From NCBI GenBank assembly GCA_963576785.1, contig OY756140.1:3162001-3226000 (forward strand): 64,000 bases of DNA, given 5' to 3'. The stretch is from Chlorophyllum brunneum. Taxonomy: Eukaryota > Basidiomycota > Agaricomycetes > Agaricales > Agaricaceae. Of the stretch, positions 39,501 to 50,800 are shown one piece after another. A program made the translations under genes and the position numbers. The number at the start of each line of letters is the position of its first letter. The first letter of the stretch is position 1. The notes beneath the pieces are model-generated. The model had not been told where the DNA came from, did no database searches, and saw only the letters and a program-made list of their open reading frames with translations.

Positions 39501-39670
39501 ATTATCATTTCAGCGTTGACACCATCAAGACTTTTGTCAATTTCTTGTATTGTAACCCTACCATGTTCAGCTTCCCCCCGGAATCTGACTGCCCTCGTAT
39601 CCATGCCGGGTCAATACCCCCGCTACATCGTCATCAAGTCCAAAGGAGGTTTGGGTCTGCGCCTACATAA
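36531..39670 (+). pseudogene. LINE-C ORF2: RT, RNase H, zinc motif (copy C2)
   Basis: RT is open to 38375 (about 615 codons): WWNEECSTALAMHHAD linker, GPDHISWSHLKQ, LKAFRPIVLLNMFGKL, FDVAQFFPSLNHDLL, VGQGSALSPILSA. At the active site it reads LLFVNDSTL, where Y-x-D-D has become V-N-D, as in B1. Then LWITGAFQTSPTGG. TAA at 38376-38378 falls where C1 has CGA. RNase H follows; a 10-bp deletion near 38745 shifts the frame, after which DTELV, VFTDSITASRLLL and the C-terminal CHHCDNQMVQTRSHILYHC are read. It ends at TAA 39668-39670. Inactive. Confidence 0.9.
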
Positions 39671-40128
39671 ATCCTTTCCTTTTTCTCTTTTTTTCTTATG
39701 CTCTCCCGGTTATAGACTTCAATTCCATTTCTCTATCTCCCCTTTCCTCGCTCGTTTACTATTTTATAGATAGTTTTCTTTCAACGTCCATCTCTCCCAT
39801 AGTGCCTGGGCAAACACCCTCCCACACACTAAGTACCGTTTGTTGTTCCCCCTTGTAATTGCGAGTAGATAGTTTCTTTCTGTCAATCTCTCTCTCTCAC
39901 TCTCACTCTTTCCAAATTCCTCTTCCCCTTTTTCTCGCTGATCAACGTAGGTACCAAACATCTCTCTAGTGTACATGCTAGATGGCATCGAGTCTCGAGG
40001 GGTTAGTTTACACATAGTACACTTTCCCTACTCTGAATATTTTGTACATTTTACTTTTGTTATGTATGTACACACGGACTGTGTTCAAGCACCGTTATAT
40101 AAATTGTTGATTAAAAAAAAAAAAAAAA

Positions 40129-40251
40129 ACAACCACTAGGCTATGGAGAAGCTGTCTGTAAAGAAGCTAAACCAAGCAGCTGCCACCTAGTCAGCCAGAC
40201 AATACTAGCAACTGTGAAGACACATCATGCCTTGTTGCTGTTACGCCAGTA
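40129..40251 (+). other. Gypsy-2 leader, right part
   Basis: Continuation of the Gypsy-2 leader after C2, beginning with the TSD copy and ending at the gag ATG. No motif recognised. Confidence 0.55.
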
Positions 40252-42123
40252 ATGGATTCCCTCGAAAAGCGAGAGCACTCAGTAGAGAATGCCCTCAAAA
40301 CCTGTTGTGTATTCCTAGAAAGTACAGGAAGAAGTTGTGAATAATTGTCAGTGAGATAAAGGTGCAACTTGGTCAAAATTGAATGAGTCTGATGTTATGC
40401 GAAGCAAAAGGAGACTACTCCACCTGTACCTTCAGTCTACAGGACTAGATTGCAATCTAAGGCTGCAGTGTCTTACAGTATTGAGCCTACTCAATGAACC
40501 TCCCAGCAAAACCCAGAACAAGTTCAATATTCCCCACCAGCCTCCATCCAATGGTCTACCTCGACCACTTCCCAACCCTTTGAATGACCCTCAACTAGTG
40601 CCACAGCTAGTAGGATTAGAACCAGTGAACCTGCCCTAAGACAGAGTTCAGAGTCTTATCAGACACTTGCTTACATGCAATCTGACTGGGCATAACAAAC
40701 AATCTCAAGACAACAATCACAGTAATCCCAGCAATCCCAGCAGTCCAACCAACAGTACAGAGATATTGTCTTTACCGAGTCTGAACACTTAGACAACCCC
40801 AAGCACTCTGAATATGGAAGTGAGTACTCTGAAGAGCCATTACTGCAGATCCCAGAACTTAAGCCCCAATACAAATTTGATGACAATATATCGAACCCAC
40901 CAAACCCACTCGCTGGAGCCCTCCAGCTACTCTGAGAACAAAGAGAAAGAGAAGCTCAACAAAGTCAAACCAGCCAGACAACCAACTATCAGTCAACTAG
41001 TTACCAGACAATCCAACCAGTGGTACCTGCCAGCACCTACTAGCAGATAACCAGAACACCAGGACCTCCAATTATACTCAGGACAATCCAACAGCCACAA
41101 ACCTGCCAATCATCCCTGTCAAACTCCCCAGCAAGCTCACCACCAAACTCACCCACAGGATCAAACATGCCAGACCCCAAGCTCCCAAAGCCTGCCATTT
41201 TCTACAGTGACCCACTTGACTATCCCAACTGGAAGCAGAACCTCCAGATCTACTTCACATCATAGTCCAACAATCTACCAAACGACAAGCCCAAAATCAT
41301 GTATGCCCTCCTTAGCATGGAAGGATCAGCCAGAGAATGGAAACAAGCCTACACTATCTCACACACTACCAACAATGTCTTCAGTCCCACCCAGACCATC
41401 GAACAGTTCCTCACAGAACTTGACACTTTATTTCTACCCACAAACAACACTCTTGTCGCCATCAATCAACTATCTAATGTCACCCAGAATGGACAACCTG
41501 CCGCAGTCTACCTTGAGCAATTCAAGAATATGTGTACCTGAGCCAGAATCATCCATGCAGAGACCAAAATCATGTTTTTCATTAAAGGACTAGATCCATA
41601 TTACAAAAGGCTTGTCTATAGTCAGAACCCTGCCCCAAATGACATCAATGCTTGGTACACAGCCACATGAAATGCAGCAACAATGGCGCACCTATAACAG
41701 AATTTTAGCTCAATAGGACATTATCACTCAGTATGACATACCTCCCATTGCTCGAAGTATCACACTCTGAAAGCATCAAGTTTGATGTCTTATGCAAGAC
41801 CTTACCAGCCAACTCAAAGAAGCAGTAACCCCCCAGGCTATGGTCCCATGGACATTGACCACATCCTCAAGCAGCAGCTCAATAATCTTTACCCAATGGG
41901 AGAAGGATCTGATGAAGAAGGAGAAGAATCTGAGGAAGAAGCATCATCAGATGATGATGAATATTTGAACACAACTACCCAGCAAGTTGCCCACATGGCC
42001 ACAAAACTTGCCACAGCCCAACTCAATGCTATTTTATCACCCAAACTCCGGAAGTTATACAACAAACAAAAATATTTCATATGCAAATCTGCTGGACATT
42101 TCTCCAGAAATTGCCTGCAATGA
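40252..42123 (+). pseudogene. gag: Gypsy-2 gag
   Basis: A frame of about 620 codons starting MDSLEKREHSVENALKTCC, with at least a dozen stops in the N-terminal half and a few later. The N-terminal half is Gln/Ser/Asn-rich (QSQQSNQQYRD, LLQIPELKPQYKFDD). The capsid-like core is PKPAIFYSDPLDYPNWKQNLQIYF, IMYALLSMEGSAREWKQ and TIEQFLTELDTLF. Near the end are a very acidic run (GEGSDEEGEESEEEASSDDDE) and a single zinc knuckle, CKSAGHFSRNC preceded by F (first Cys of C-x2-C not retained). Stops are largely TGA/TAG/TAA from CGA/CAG/CAA/TGG. It would form the particle. Confidence 0.83.
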
Positions 42124-42332
42124 AGCCATGGAAAGAACCATGCCAGCATGTCAAAGAATACTGCTTATAAGTCCAAATGCTTTGACTGAAGCAAGTGACA
42201 ATTCAAGTCTACTCAAATCACGAATGTAATGGAAGATGCCTCTGATAAAGAGATAGAGGAACTCTTCAACGTTGCAGATGGTCATCCCAACAAAGACCTA
42301 ATCAAGTCTTTTGTCTGAAGAGACTAGCTACT

Positions 42333-43883
42333 GTGTCTAGATTCCAAATTATAAAGAAACTGCAGATTTCTTATTTGACGCCACAACACAATGACTATCC
42401 CCAACCCAAGCTATCTTGCAAACCCAACACTGAACAAAACACCACCATTAACATTGTTCCAAAGAACAATACTATCTATGTTCCAACTACTGTCTACTTA
42501 CCTAGTACAACTACCAAACACCTTGCCCTCCTAGATTCAGGAGCAGCCAGAAATTACATTGACCTATCTCTTGTAGAACAATAGAACCTACCAACCTGTC
42601 CACTCAACACACTAGTCACCATCCTTAATGCCAATGGAACCACCAATGGACAAGGACAAGCCACCTATGATGTTGTCCTTAGACTCACCATAGACAGACA
42701 ACAAATGATTCTAAAACCAAGAATCATTGGACTAGGAATGCCATGCCTAATCTTAGAAATGCCCTGGCTATCACAATTCAATCCAGAAGTTGATTGGTCA
42801 AGGAGAACTATGAAATGGAGAACCCCATTTATTGACAACCCCCAGCTCAACTGCCTTGTCACCTCCATGGATGACAGTGCAAATAAAGCCAAACAAGTGA
42901 ACCACATCTACCTTGAACCTGCCACATATGAAGAAATAAATTTCAAAGCCAATGCCTTCCAGTTTATTGCCCAGCGATATAGAGAGAGGAAAGAGACTGA
43001 CCCTCTGAAAATTGTACCAGCCAATTTTCATGACTACCTTGATATATTCAGTGAACAAGCTGCTTCACAATACCCACCCACTCAACCATGGGATCACAAA
43101 ATCAAGATGAAAGAATCTTTCGAACCAAAAGCTGGACCCACTTATCAACTATCACTCCAAGAGACCAATGAACTTGATAAATTCATTGAGGAGAACCTAG
43201 CCAAAGGTTATATTCAATGATTGAAATCACCTATGGCCTCACCTTTCTTCTTTGTAGGGAAGAAAGATGGAAAACTCCACCCATGTCAAGACTATTGATA
43301 TCTCAATAGTTACACTATCAAGAATGTGTACCCAATCCCACTCATTTCATCACTACTTGACAAACTTAAAGGATCAAATTGGTTTACCAAACTTGACATA
43401 TGCACCAGATACAACAATATCCGCATCCAAAAAGGTGATGAATAGAAAGCCACATTCAGAACACCAAAAGGCCTATATAAGCCAACTATGATGTTCTTTG
43501 GGATGTGCAACTCCCCAGCCACTTTCTAATCCATGATGGACCACATATTCTGCCCCTTGATTGACAAAGGAGGAGTCCTTGTATACATGGATGATATTCT
43601 TGTACATGCCAAAACACAAGAAGAACTCCAACACCTTACCTGTGAAGTATTAAAACTACTTCATGAACATGACCTATTTCTCAAGCCCAAGAAATGTGAA
43701 TTCGAGAAACAATGTCCCAAGTACCTCGGTACTGTAATCTCCCCATCATCCATTGAAATGGATGCAGCCAAACTTGAAGGAATCAAGAATTGGCCAATAC
43801 CCAAAATGACCTGCAATGTGCGAAAATTTATTGGATTCTGTAACTTCTACAGAAGATTCATCAAGAATTATGCACGACACCAA
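42333..43883 (+). pseudogene. Gypsy-2 pol: protease and RT, truncated
   Basis: In a different frame from gag. Protease: LALLDSGAARNYIDLSLV. Then IGLGMPCLILEMPWLSQFNPEVDW. RT: SPMASPFFFVGKKDGKL, then QDYxYLNSYTIKNVYPIPLI, FTKLDICTRYNNIRIQKGDE, MMFFGMCNSPATF, LVYMDDILVHAKTQEEL (YMDD at 43584-43595), KKCEFEKQCPKYLG and FIGFCNFYRRFIKNY. Several stops. The frame stops at a deletion that removes the rest of pol. Microhomology (AATAGAAGATTGC) at the break suggests end-joining or strand slippage. Confidence 0.88.
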
Positions 43884-44082
43884 TAGAAGATTGCTCAACT
43901 GCTTATTCTCTACTTGCTCTCATTACTCAGAGCTACAAGATAAATGGGATTCCTATTTCTTGGCTGAGTAACAACAGTTTGATAATGTTTGCTTATCTGG
44001 TTACTTGGCTGAAATAGGTATTAAGGCCATACCCTAGAGGTCACATCCTTTTCAATTGTCCTTAGTAGCCAAATCTGTAACA
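43884..44082 (+). repeat. 3' LTR remnant of Gypsy-2
   Basis: 199 bp matching the last part of the 5' LTR (35472-35671), ending CTGTAACA. Followed by the TSD ATCCT at 44083-44087. Confidence 0.88.
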
Positions 44083-44849
44083 ATCCTGATGTCAATAGGA
44101 GCAATAGGAAGGGTAATGGTCAAAGGAACATGATCCGAGGTACCCTGAAGAGACAGGTCCTGATAAGGAAAGTTTCTTGATATATCAAAAGAAGAGATGA
44201 ATACCAGATCAATCACTAATAGGTGAAGATCTGAGTTGTGGGAGATAAACATTGGACCTGGGTTAGTTGGTATAACCAAATCAAGACCAAGATCACAACT
44301 CATTTCCATGAGTCTATGCGCTGTTGTTCAATGATGCAGAATCTCAGGGTCCCACTCTGAAGAATAAGAGTTGAAATCCCTACTCATAAAGTCGAATAGG
44401 GGAAGAACATCTACCTTCCCATGAAGGAAGTTGATGGCAGTGTGCTGATCATCTAAATAGACATTCAGGAAGTTGTACACTTTTGCATTGGTGAAGAGCA
44501 TCAGCGCAAGAATGTCAGGGTGATTGACAAGGTCTCTCCTCATCAATAGCCTTAGATATTGCAGCCAAGTGTGTACATATGCCATCACTCAGGGCAAGGA
44601 CCCCTGAGTAGGGAGACACACCACCATGAGCCAGTCAGGGTACTTTGGTGCACCAGTAACATTATCCCTCTCCACATCAGTGGTCGAGAAAGTAGGGTGG
44701 ATGAACTTCCATAGAGATTCTTGGAAGAAGAGAACATTGAAATTATCTTTCAATTTCTCAAGCAGAGTGTTAACATATACATAAGATTTAGCAACATTAA
44801 ACAAAAAAACCCTAATGCCCTCCAGATGGTCCAGGTTGTTCCTAGACAT
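44083..44849 (-). pseudogene. LINE-B endonuclease (copy B2)
   Basis: Minus strand from ATG 44849 (MSRNNLDHLEGIRVFLFNVAK): NVLFFQESLW with the catalytic Glu, LVVC-type core, VNHPDILALMLFTNAKVYNFLNVYLDDQHTAINFL, DFMSRDFNSYSSEWDP (Gly of G-D-F-N changed to Arg), HRLMEMSCDLGLDLVIP, IDLVFISSFDISRNFPYQDLSLQGTSDHVPL (S-D-H intact). Two stops and one frame change. Continues at 34613 after Gypsy-2. Confidence 0.87.
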
Positions 44850-46836
44850 AAGGGGGGTTATGAGGGGGGATGAAAGAGCAATGACATCTGTTATGCACCT
44901 CTCGATAACAGGCTGTCAGCCAGGCCCAGTTATGTTTGTGATTCCAGAAAGCATACTTCCTGGAGTCAGCAGGATACTCCTTCTTGCAGTTATGACAATG
45001 AGGAGGATAAGGGCATGGTTGACCAGAGGGGGTAGTAGGAACCAGAGGTGTAGCCTTTGGTTGTCCCTTACAATACTGTGCAAAAATGCGATGGTTCACA
45101 CGGGAGTGAGGACTACCACAGTTGGGACATGCAGGGCCATCAGCCTTGCACCAGGAAGAGGCATGGCCCCACTTGTAATAGTGGGTACACAGTGACTTGT
45201 TACGACAGGGGTTAGCAGAGAGTATTATGTACTGCTTGTTCCCAAATATGATCTTCTTGTTCAGAAGACCAAGGGCTTGGATACCTCCCATAGAGTCCCA
45301 GATATCAAAGAATGCTGTACAGGAGTTGGGCATCTTGGAGTTGCACACCAACCTCAGGGGACCCTTGAGGTTGATAAGAGAAGCATGGACCAAAGAGGTG
45401 AGGACCTCTTTGATGTCTACTGGGGTGGACTGAACTCCAGCTACAGAGTTTTTGAGGAAGGGGACATTGACCACATACAGGTACAATATTGATGAGGGGA
45501 GGCCAATCCAGAAAGGAGCTCCTGGAGAGGAGAGACACTCAACCAATGCCTGAAGGATCTTGATATCCTTGGTAGTGACAAGTTTATTGGTGGCCATGGA
45601 ATAGCTATTGTAAGCAAGTGTGGATCCCTCCACAATGAGTGAGCTTTGCCCAGCCTTCAATGCCTTACAGGCCTACTGGGTAAGAGTATAGAGACCAGCT
45701 GAGGTGTTTGACTTGTCTTCATAGGAGACTAGGAGCTGCTTACACAAAGGTCTGGGAATCAAGAATGCTGGCTTCTTAGGGTGAGCACTTGACAAGGGAG
45801 GTTGCTTTGCAGCCTTGGCTTGTGCATGAAGACTGAGAACCTGCTCCACAGAGAGGTGGGGAAAGGCAGCTCTCAAGGAAAAGAGCAGATTTACCCCTAG
45901 TTTGGCCAAAACTGGTTGTTTTGCTATAGCCAAATAAGCCTTCTGGCCTAGCTTGGGCTTCAAAGTGAGTGTGGAGAGAGGAGGTCCAAAGGGCCTCTCG
46001 TAGGGGACCTGAGGCTTTGTAGGAGCCTTTACAGGTCAGATAGGTGCCTTTCCCTTAGGGTCCATGTGTGGATGTTTGACTGGAGTTTTCTCTGGGTCCA
46101 TAAAATCATCCTCCTCCTGCACAGAGGGCCTGCGCTGGGGGGGGGCCAAGGGTAGAAGGACCCAGTGCCCTTGGAGGAGTAGCTAGGGGCCTGAACATCA
46201 CCACTAGGGGAGTAGGAAATGCCGAAGTGATCGAGTCCCTTAGGGAGAGAGAGTCACTTGCCCCTGTGTAGGTTTCATACCATATGGGGGAGGAGGTGAC
46301 CATCTGGACTATCTCAAATAGTCTAGAGATGATAGGATGGAAGAATAGAGCATCCTCCTGGAGAATGAGATGGGCCATCTTCATGAAGTTGGCCACAATC
46401 TCGAGTGACTGTTGGATTGCATTGGCATCCTTTCTGGTACTGATGTTAATGCCCAGAATAGAGAAGGGGGTGGCAGTAGGCTCCTCCTGGTCATCCTGTT
46501 CCATGTCCTCCAGAGAGGCAGGGGGTGGGAAAGACAGGAGGAGGGACAAGGCTCTGGATTTCATGCCAGGAGCTAGGGGAGGTCAAGAGGGGGTTGGGGG
46601 GTTGGGGACCCATATTGCAACAGAGTGTGTCTCCTCTGCTGAAGGGGAACTACAGGAGCATAGGTATCCCTGGCACTACTGCTGTAGGGGGGGATACCCA
46701 GAGAATAAGGACCTGAAGTGGACCTGAGGGGCTGGAGAGTGGTTTGGCTTGCCTCGAAGGCAGCCACTATCTCTTTGTCATCTGAGGAGGCTGAATAATG
46801 GGTACTTGTCCTCTTCCTCAAACTGTGGGAAGGCAT
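44842..46836 (-). pseudogene. LINE-B ORF1, nearly complete (copy B2)
   Basis: About 660 codons from ATG 46836 (MPSHSLRKRTSTHYSAS) with frameshifts near 46575 and 46150 and stops near 46035 and 45673. Order: Pro/Ser-rich N-terminus (PGPYSLGIPPYSSSARDTYAP type), EEPTATPFSILGIN, helical DANAIQQSLEIVANFMKMAHL, SLRAAFPHLSVEQVLSLHAQAK, central IFGNKQYIILSANPCRN, then zinc knuckles CTHYYKWGHASSWC (second Cys replaced by Tyr), CPNCGSPHSRVNHRIFAQYC, and CPYPPHCHNC. The stop at 44842 overlaps the ORF2 ATG. It acts as the RNA-binding partner of ORF2 in LINE particles. Confidence 0.87.
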
Positions 46837-46965
46837 GGGGGCTAGAGGCCTGTACAGAAATCCGTGCTTAGAATGCTCACTGTTTGGGATGTGGAGGACA
46901 TTGGGAGTATTGACAAGGGGGTGATTATGTGATTAACAGGTGGAAGTTCCAGAAAAAGAAGTGAT
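46837..46965 (-). other. LINE-B 5' UTR (copy B2)
   Basis: 129 bp upstream of ORF1, matching 25041-25169 and 31276-31386. The shared terminus suggests the start of the LINE-B transcript, with an internal promoter possibly in this stretch. No clear promoter motif. Confidence 0.6.
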
Positions 46966-47329
46966 GCCCATTTTGGCTACTGAAGAGGCCACAGCAGTCA
47001 AGTTTACATGTGTTTTACATGTCCCAGAGCTCAAGGGCAACCTCCTATCATGCCTATACCTTACCCAGTACAAGAACTTCAATATCTTGATCACTACTTG
47101 CTCTATGGAGTTCGAACTTGGAGGAAACACACTTTTCATGGCTACCATCCATTCCAACAACTCAGCATCACTCAACAGCATTACCAGGCACTCTGAAATG
47201 GCCCTCCACACCTCTATCCTTCCTCTGGACCTCTCTCTATGGCATAGATGCTTCATTTACCACAATTATACTGATATGAAGAAGATAGTCAGTCAAGACC
47301 TTGTCATAGGCCTTAAACTCGACTCTACC
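46966..47329 (+). pseudogene. Copia-1 fragment: pre-integrase domain (left copy)
   Basis: Reads MPILATEEATAVKFTCVLHVPELKGNLLSCLYLTQ, then LPLDLSLWHRCFIYHNYTDMKKIVSQDLVIGLKLDST. This is the protease-to-integrase linker of Ty1/copia (VLHVP-x-L-x-x-NLLS and the LWHxRxxH region). It ends at the LTR-X boundary. The last about 110 bp are repeated at 47869-47981 in the right-hand copy, so two copia copies or a duplication meet here. Confidence 0.83.
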
Positions 47330-47631
47330 TGTTAAAGGTAGGAACACAGAAGGGGGTAGAAATGGTAGAGGCAAGATAAAAGAGGATGCAAAGAGAGTAG
47401 AGAGCAGACACTCAGATACTGACACAGGCACTAATACTAACACATAATGGGTAAAGAATTGATATTTGGGGGAGCTGGGATGCTCTATATATGTACAGAG
47501 GGTAGTCTGTGTACTACCAAATCATGTAACTAACTATCTAAGACTATCTAGGATAAGATGAGATGAACCAGATAAGATAAGATAACATTAGATAAGCTCA
47601 GATAAGATGAGATAGCTAGTCAACTCTAACA
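47330..47631 (+). repeat. Solo LTR-X copy 1
   Basis: 302 bp, TGTTAAAGG...CTCTAACA, repeated at 51952-52267. It contains a TATATATG-like promoter stretch and a run of GATAA motifs near the end. Flanks do not show a 5-bp duplication (CTACC against GTGAG), and different elements lie on each side, which suggests recombination rather than a simple solo LTR. Confidence 0.75.
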
Positions 47632-47856
47632 GTGAGTCTCTACTACTGTGGGTGTGACTGGAAGTGTCAGAACTAGTAGAACGTCTAATGGACTCCTAAG
47701 GGAGTAATCTAACCTAGGTCTATGGGAAATAGACAGGTCTGATGGAACAAACACAAGATCAATAACCAAGGGCCAAAGATCCTTGTTGTATGGAATATGA
47801 GTAGGTCCAGGCTCGAATGGAAGAGCAAGGTCTAGACCAATGTCAGTCCCAATGGA
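47632..47856 (-). mobile_element. LINE-A endonuclease fragment
   Basis: Minus strand: IGTDIGLDLALPFEPGPTHIP, LWPLVIDLVFVPSDLSISHRPRLDYSL. It overlaps and extends upstream the endonuclease part of A5 (23540-23600 region), so it supplies LINE-A sequence missing from A5. It carries the usual D-L-V-F block; the S-D-H is changed to PLDV. Confidence 0.78.
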
Positions 47857-50800
47857 GATCTCTACCCTTCCTCTTGACCTCTCTCTATGGCATAAATGCT
47901 TCATTTACCACAATTATGCTGATGTGAAGAAGATGGTCAGTCAAAACCTTGTCACAGGCCTTAAACTCAACTCTATCACTGCTCCAGACCCTATTTGCAA
48001 GCCATGCCTGGCAGGAAAGATGCATACAAACCCATTCCCCTCTTTCTTCAGTCACAACTGCTCTCCATTTGATCTGGTACACACAGACCTTCACAGACCA
48101 CTCCCAGTTAGCACAGTCCAAGGTTACAAGTACTGGATCTCATTTATCAACAATTCCACATGTTTTTGAGTGATTTACCCACTCAAGGCCAAGTCTGAGG
48201 CCTTTGAAGTGTTCAAGGTCTACAAATCTTGGGCTGAGAACCAGTTGGGGATGAAAATTCGAGCTCTACAGGACAATAAAGGCAGTGAATACATGTCTGA
48301 AGCATTTTTGAGGTTCACTGAGCAGGCTGGGATTGAAAGGAGGCACTCTACTTGCAACAGACCCTAGCAAAATGGCCTAGCTGAATGAGCAAATTGTACT
48401 ATGGAGGAGAGGATCACTGCTATGCTCTCAGAATTGTAGTTACCACCGTCATTTTGGGAGGAATGCCTTGCTTCAATAGTACACATTTGGAACTGCCTCC
48501 CTACAGCTTCTCTTGTGAATTTGATGCCATTTGAAGCATTTTATGGCCATAAACCAGACATTTCACACCTTAGAGTATGGGGTGTACTGCCTATGTCCAT
48601 GTCCAATGAGATAAGCAAAATTCCCTCCAACCACACTTCAAAAAATGCGTCTTTATTGGCTACCCAGCTGGCTACAAAGGCTGGAAGTTCTATAACCTGA
48701 TCACTCGCAAGGTCTGCATCTCTGAATGAGCAGATTTTGATGAAAGACACTTCCCTGGCCTCTCTAGAGCAAAAATGGAAGCTATACCATCATTTGCTGG
48801 TCCACTACCCTCTCCAAACAATCCTCCACCTTCTAACTCATCCACTGGCTCTCCATCGACGTTTCTGGACTTGCCCTCTTTTGGAGATGAAGGGGGTGAT
48901 GTAGATGACCTCTATGTGCTGCCACAAGCTCAACAGCCTTGAAATGCATCCACAGTTCCTCTCCCAAGTCAGCCAAGTCCATCACCAGCCTCACCATTGT
49001 TTCCAAAGTGTCCCAGTACTCCTCCACCACCCTCACAGCCTTCTAGCTTGTCATTTATGCTTTCTATGACCCCAACAACCCCTCCAGCTCGTTCTACACC
49101 CTCAACTGAACCACCACCTCATAGGCATTCAAATCGAGTGAGAAAAGAGCCTGGGGAGTGGTGGAAGGTCAAAGTAAACCCTCTGGTTGAAGAAGATGAT
49201 GAAAAAGAGGCTCTACTGGCTGATTCTGGTTTTTGTGAGGTTGAGTTTGCTGCCAGTATCTCTGGACCAGATCCTCGAACCTACAAGCTCACCATGACTG
49301 CCCCAGATGCCCAACAGTGGAAAGAAGCATGTGAAACAGAGATTTTCAATTTGCAGGCCAATGGGACTTGGGACGTCATTGAGCTTCCTCCAGGCAAGAA
49401 AGCAGTTGGTTCTGGTTGGGTATTCAAAGTTAAACACCATTCTGATGGTTCAATTGAATGCTACAAGGCCAGACTTGTTGCAAAGGGCTATTCTCAATGT
49501 CCAGGCTATGACTATACTGAAGTCTTTGCCCCCACCTTTCATCCTGCCTCCCTTTGCCTCATAATTGCTCTAGTAGCCAGAGAAGGCTACTAGCTTCGAT
49601 CTATCAACATTTCATCTGCTTTTACCTATGGAGAACTTGAAGAAGAGATCTATATGTACCAGCCTGAAGGATACCATGTGGGAGGCCCCAACAGTGTTTG
49701 TAGGCTTCAAAAATCACTCTATGGACTCAAGCAGGCTGCCAGACAGTGGAATAAGAAGCTCCACAGCATCATGACCACCTTGGGATACTCGAAATTGTGC
49801 TCTGCCAGCTCTATCTACCTTTATTCAAAGGGAGCAGTGAAGGTTATAGTCCCAGTTTTCATTGATGACATTACTCTGGTGTCAAAGGATGACTCAGCTG
49901 TGCAATTAACGATCCAGGAGCTCTCCAAACACTTCAAACCTTGAGATCTCGGTCCCACAACATTCCTCCTTGCTGTACAAGTCCACCAAGACATTCAGAA
50001 CTGCTCTATTTCGCTCTCCCAGCAGCAATATGTCAAAGAACTCCTAGAACAATACCATATAGACGACTCTAAGCCTGTTCAGACCCTTCTCTCACCTGGA
50101 ACCGACCTCTCAGCTGTTGTACCCACTCCAGACAAGCAAGAAACGATGAAAACAGTTCCCTACCTTGCAGCAGTTGGTTCTCTGCAATATCTAGCCACCA
50201 TGACATGTCCAGACATTGCTTTTGCTGTCTCTTACCTTGGAAGGTTCAACCACCACCCAGCTCCCAAGCATTGGATGGCAGTCAAGCATCTTTTGCATTA
50301 CCTGAAGGGAACCATCAATTACAAGCTTGTCTATTGCTCCCAGAATGACCAACTGTTGAAGTTTCGGACATATTCTAGAAATAGACTATGAAGTCATTAT
50401 GATAATAATAGACTAATCCATTACTTTCCAGTAACTTCATTCCGTAGTAACTTCCTATGAGTTGCTCTGCATACGATGAGAGTCATAAGTACTTGATAGA
50501 TTATTCTACATAGTACCAATGACTAGATACTATGTTCTGCAGTACTCCGCAGGCACTACGCCGCAGTTAAAGGGAGTCATAAGGAACAATCTATGCTTTA
50601 CTAGTATTTTATGTAGTATGACTTGCCTATGTTACAATATGTATATAAACTCCATGTAGCAGACCTAGTTCTGCATCTTGTTCAATCGAACAACCTCTTC
50701 ATCATTGCCTATCTCTTTGAGTACAACACCTCAATCGATTTAATCAACTTTGACCTCTATGCTTCTGACACTGACCGCTTTATCAATAATATCTGTCTAT

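Larger units (their letters stand above)
36088..40128 (+). mobile_element. LINE-C copy C2 with inverted 5' end
   Basis: A 4-kb insertion in the Gypsy-2 leader. TSD ACAACYACTAGGCTA at 36073-36087 and 40129-40143. The 3' part (about 36531-40128) is in plus orientation with RT, RNase H, 3' UTR and poly(A). The first about 443 bp are the preceding endonuclease segment in minus orientation. Its native 3' edge (FLMDIVEGI) sits at the outer left end, and the plus segment begins with the next residues (NKNWLMNDADELERAV). This is the signature of twin priming. Confidence 0.92.
34614..44082 (+). mobile_element. Gypsy-2: Ty3/gypsy element with long LTR, internally deleted
   Basis: Inserted in B2 with TSD ATCCT (34609-34613 and 44083-44087). 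It has a 1,058-bp 5' LTR, a leader split by LINE-C C2 (36088-40128), gag (40252-42123), and protease and RT (42333-43883). It then breaks at AATAGAAGATTGC directly into the last 199 bp of the 3' LTR. RNase H and integrase were lost in that deletion. Stops are frequent and consistent with transitions. Confidence 0.9.
31387..46965 (-). mobile_element. LINE-B copy B2, host of B3 and Gypsy-2
   Basis: The most complete LINE-B, minus strand, with an intact 5' end at about 46965. Pieces: 31387-32115, 33154-34613 and 44083-46965. Interruptions are B3 (32116-33153, TSD GAAGGATACCTGGGC) and Gypsy-2 (34614-44082, TSD ATCCT). It carries the 5' UTR (129 bp), ORF1, endonuclease, RT N-terminus, RT end and RNase H. 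The 3' end is lost at 31387. Copia-1 sequence adjoins on the right. Confidence 0.88.
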
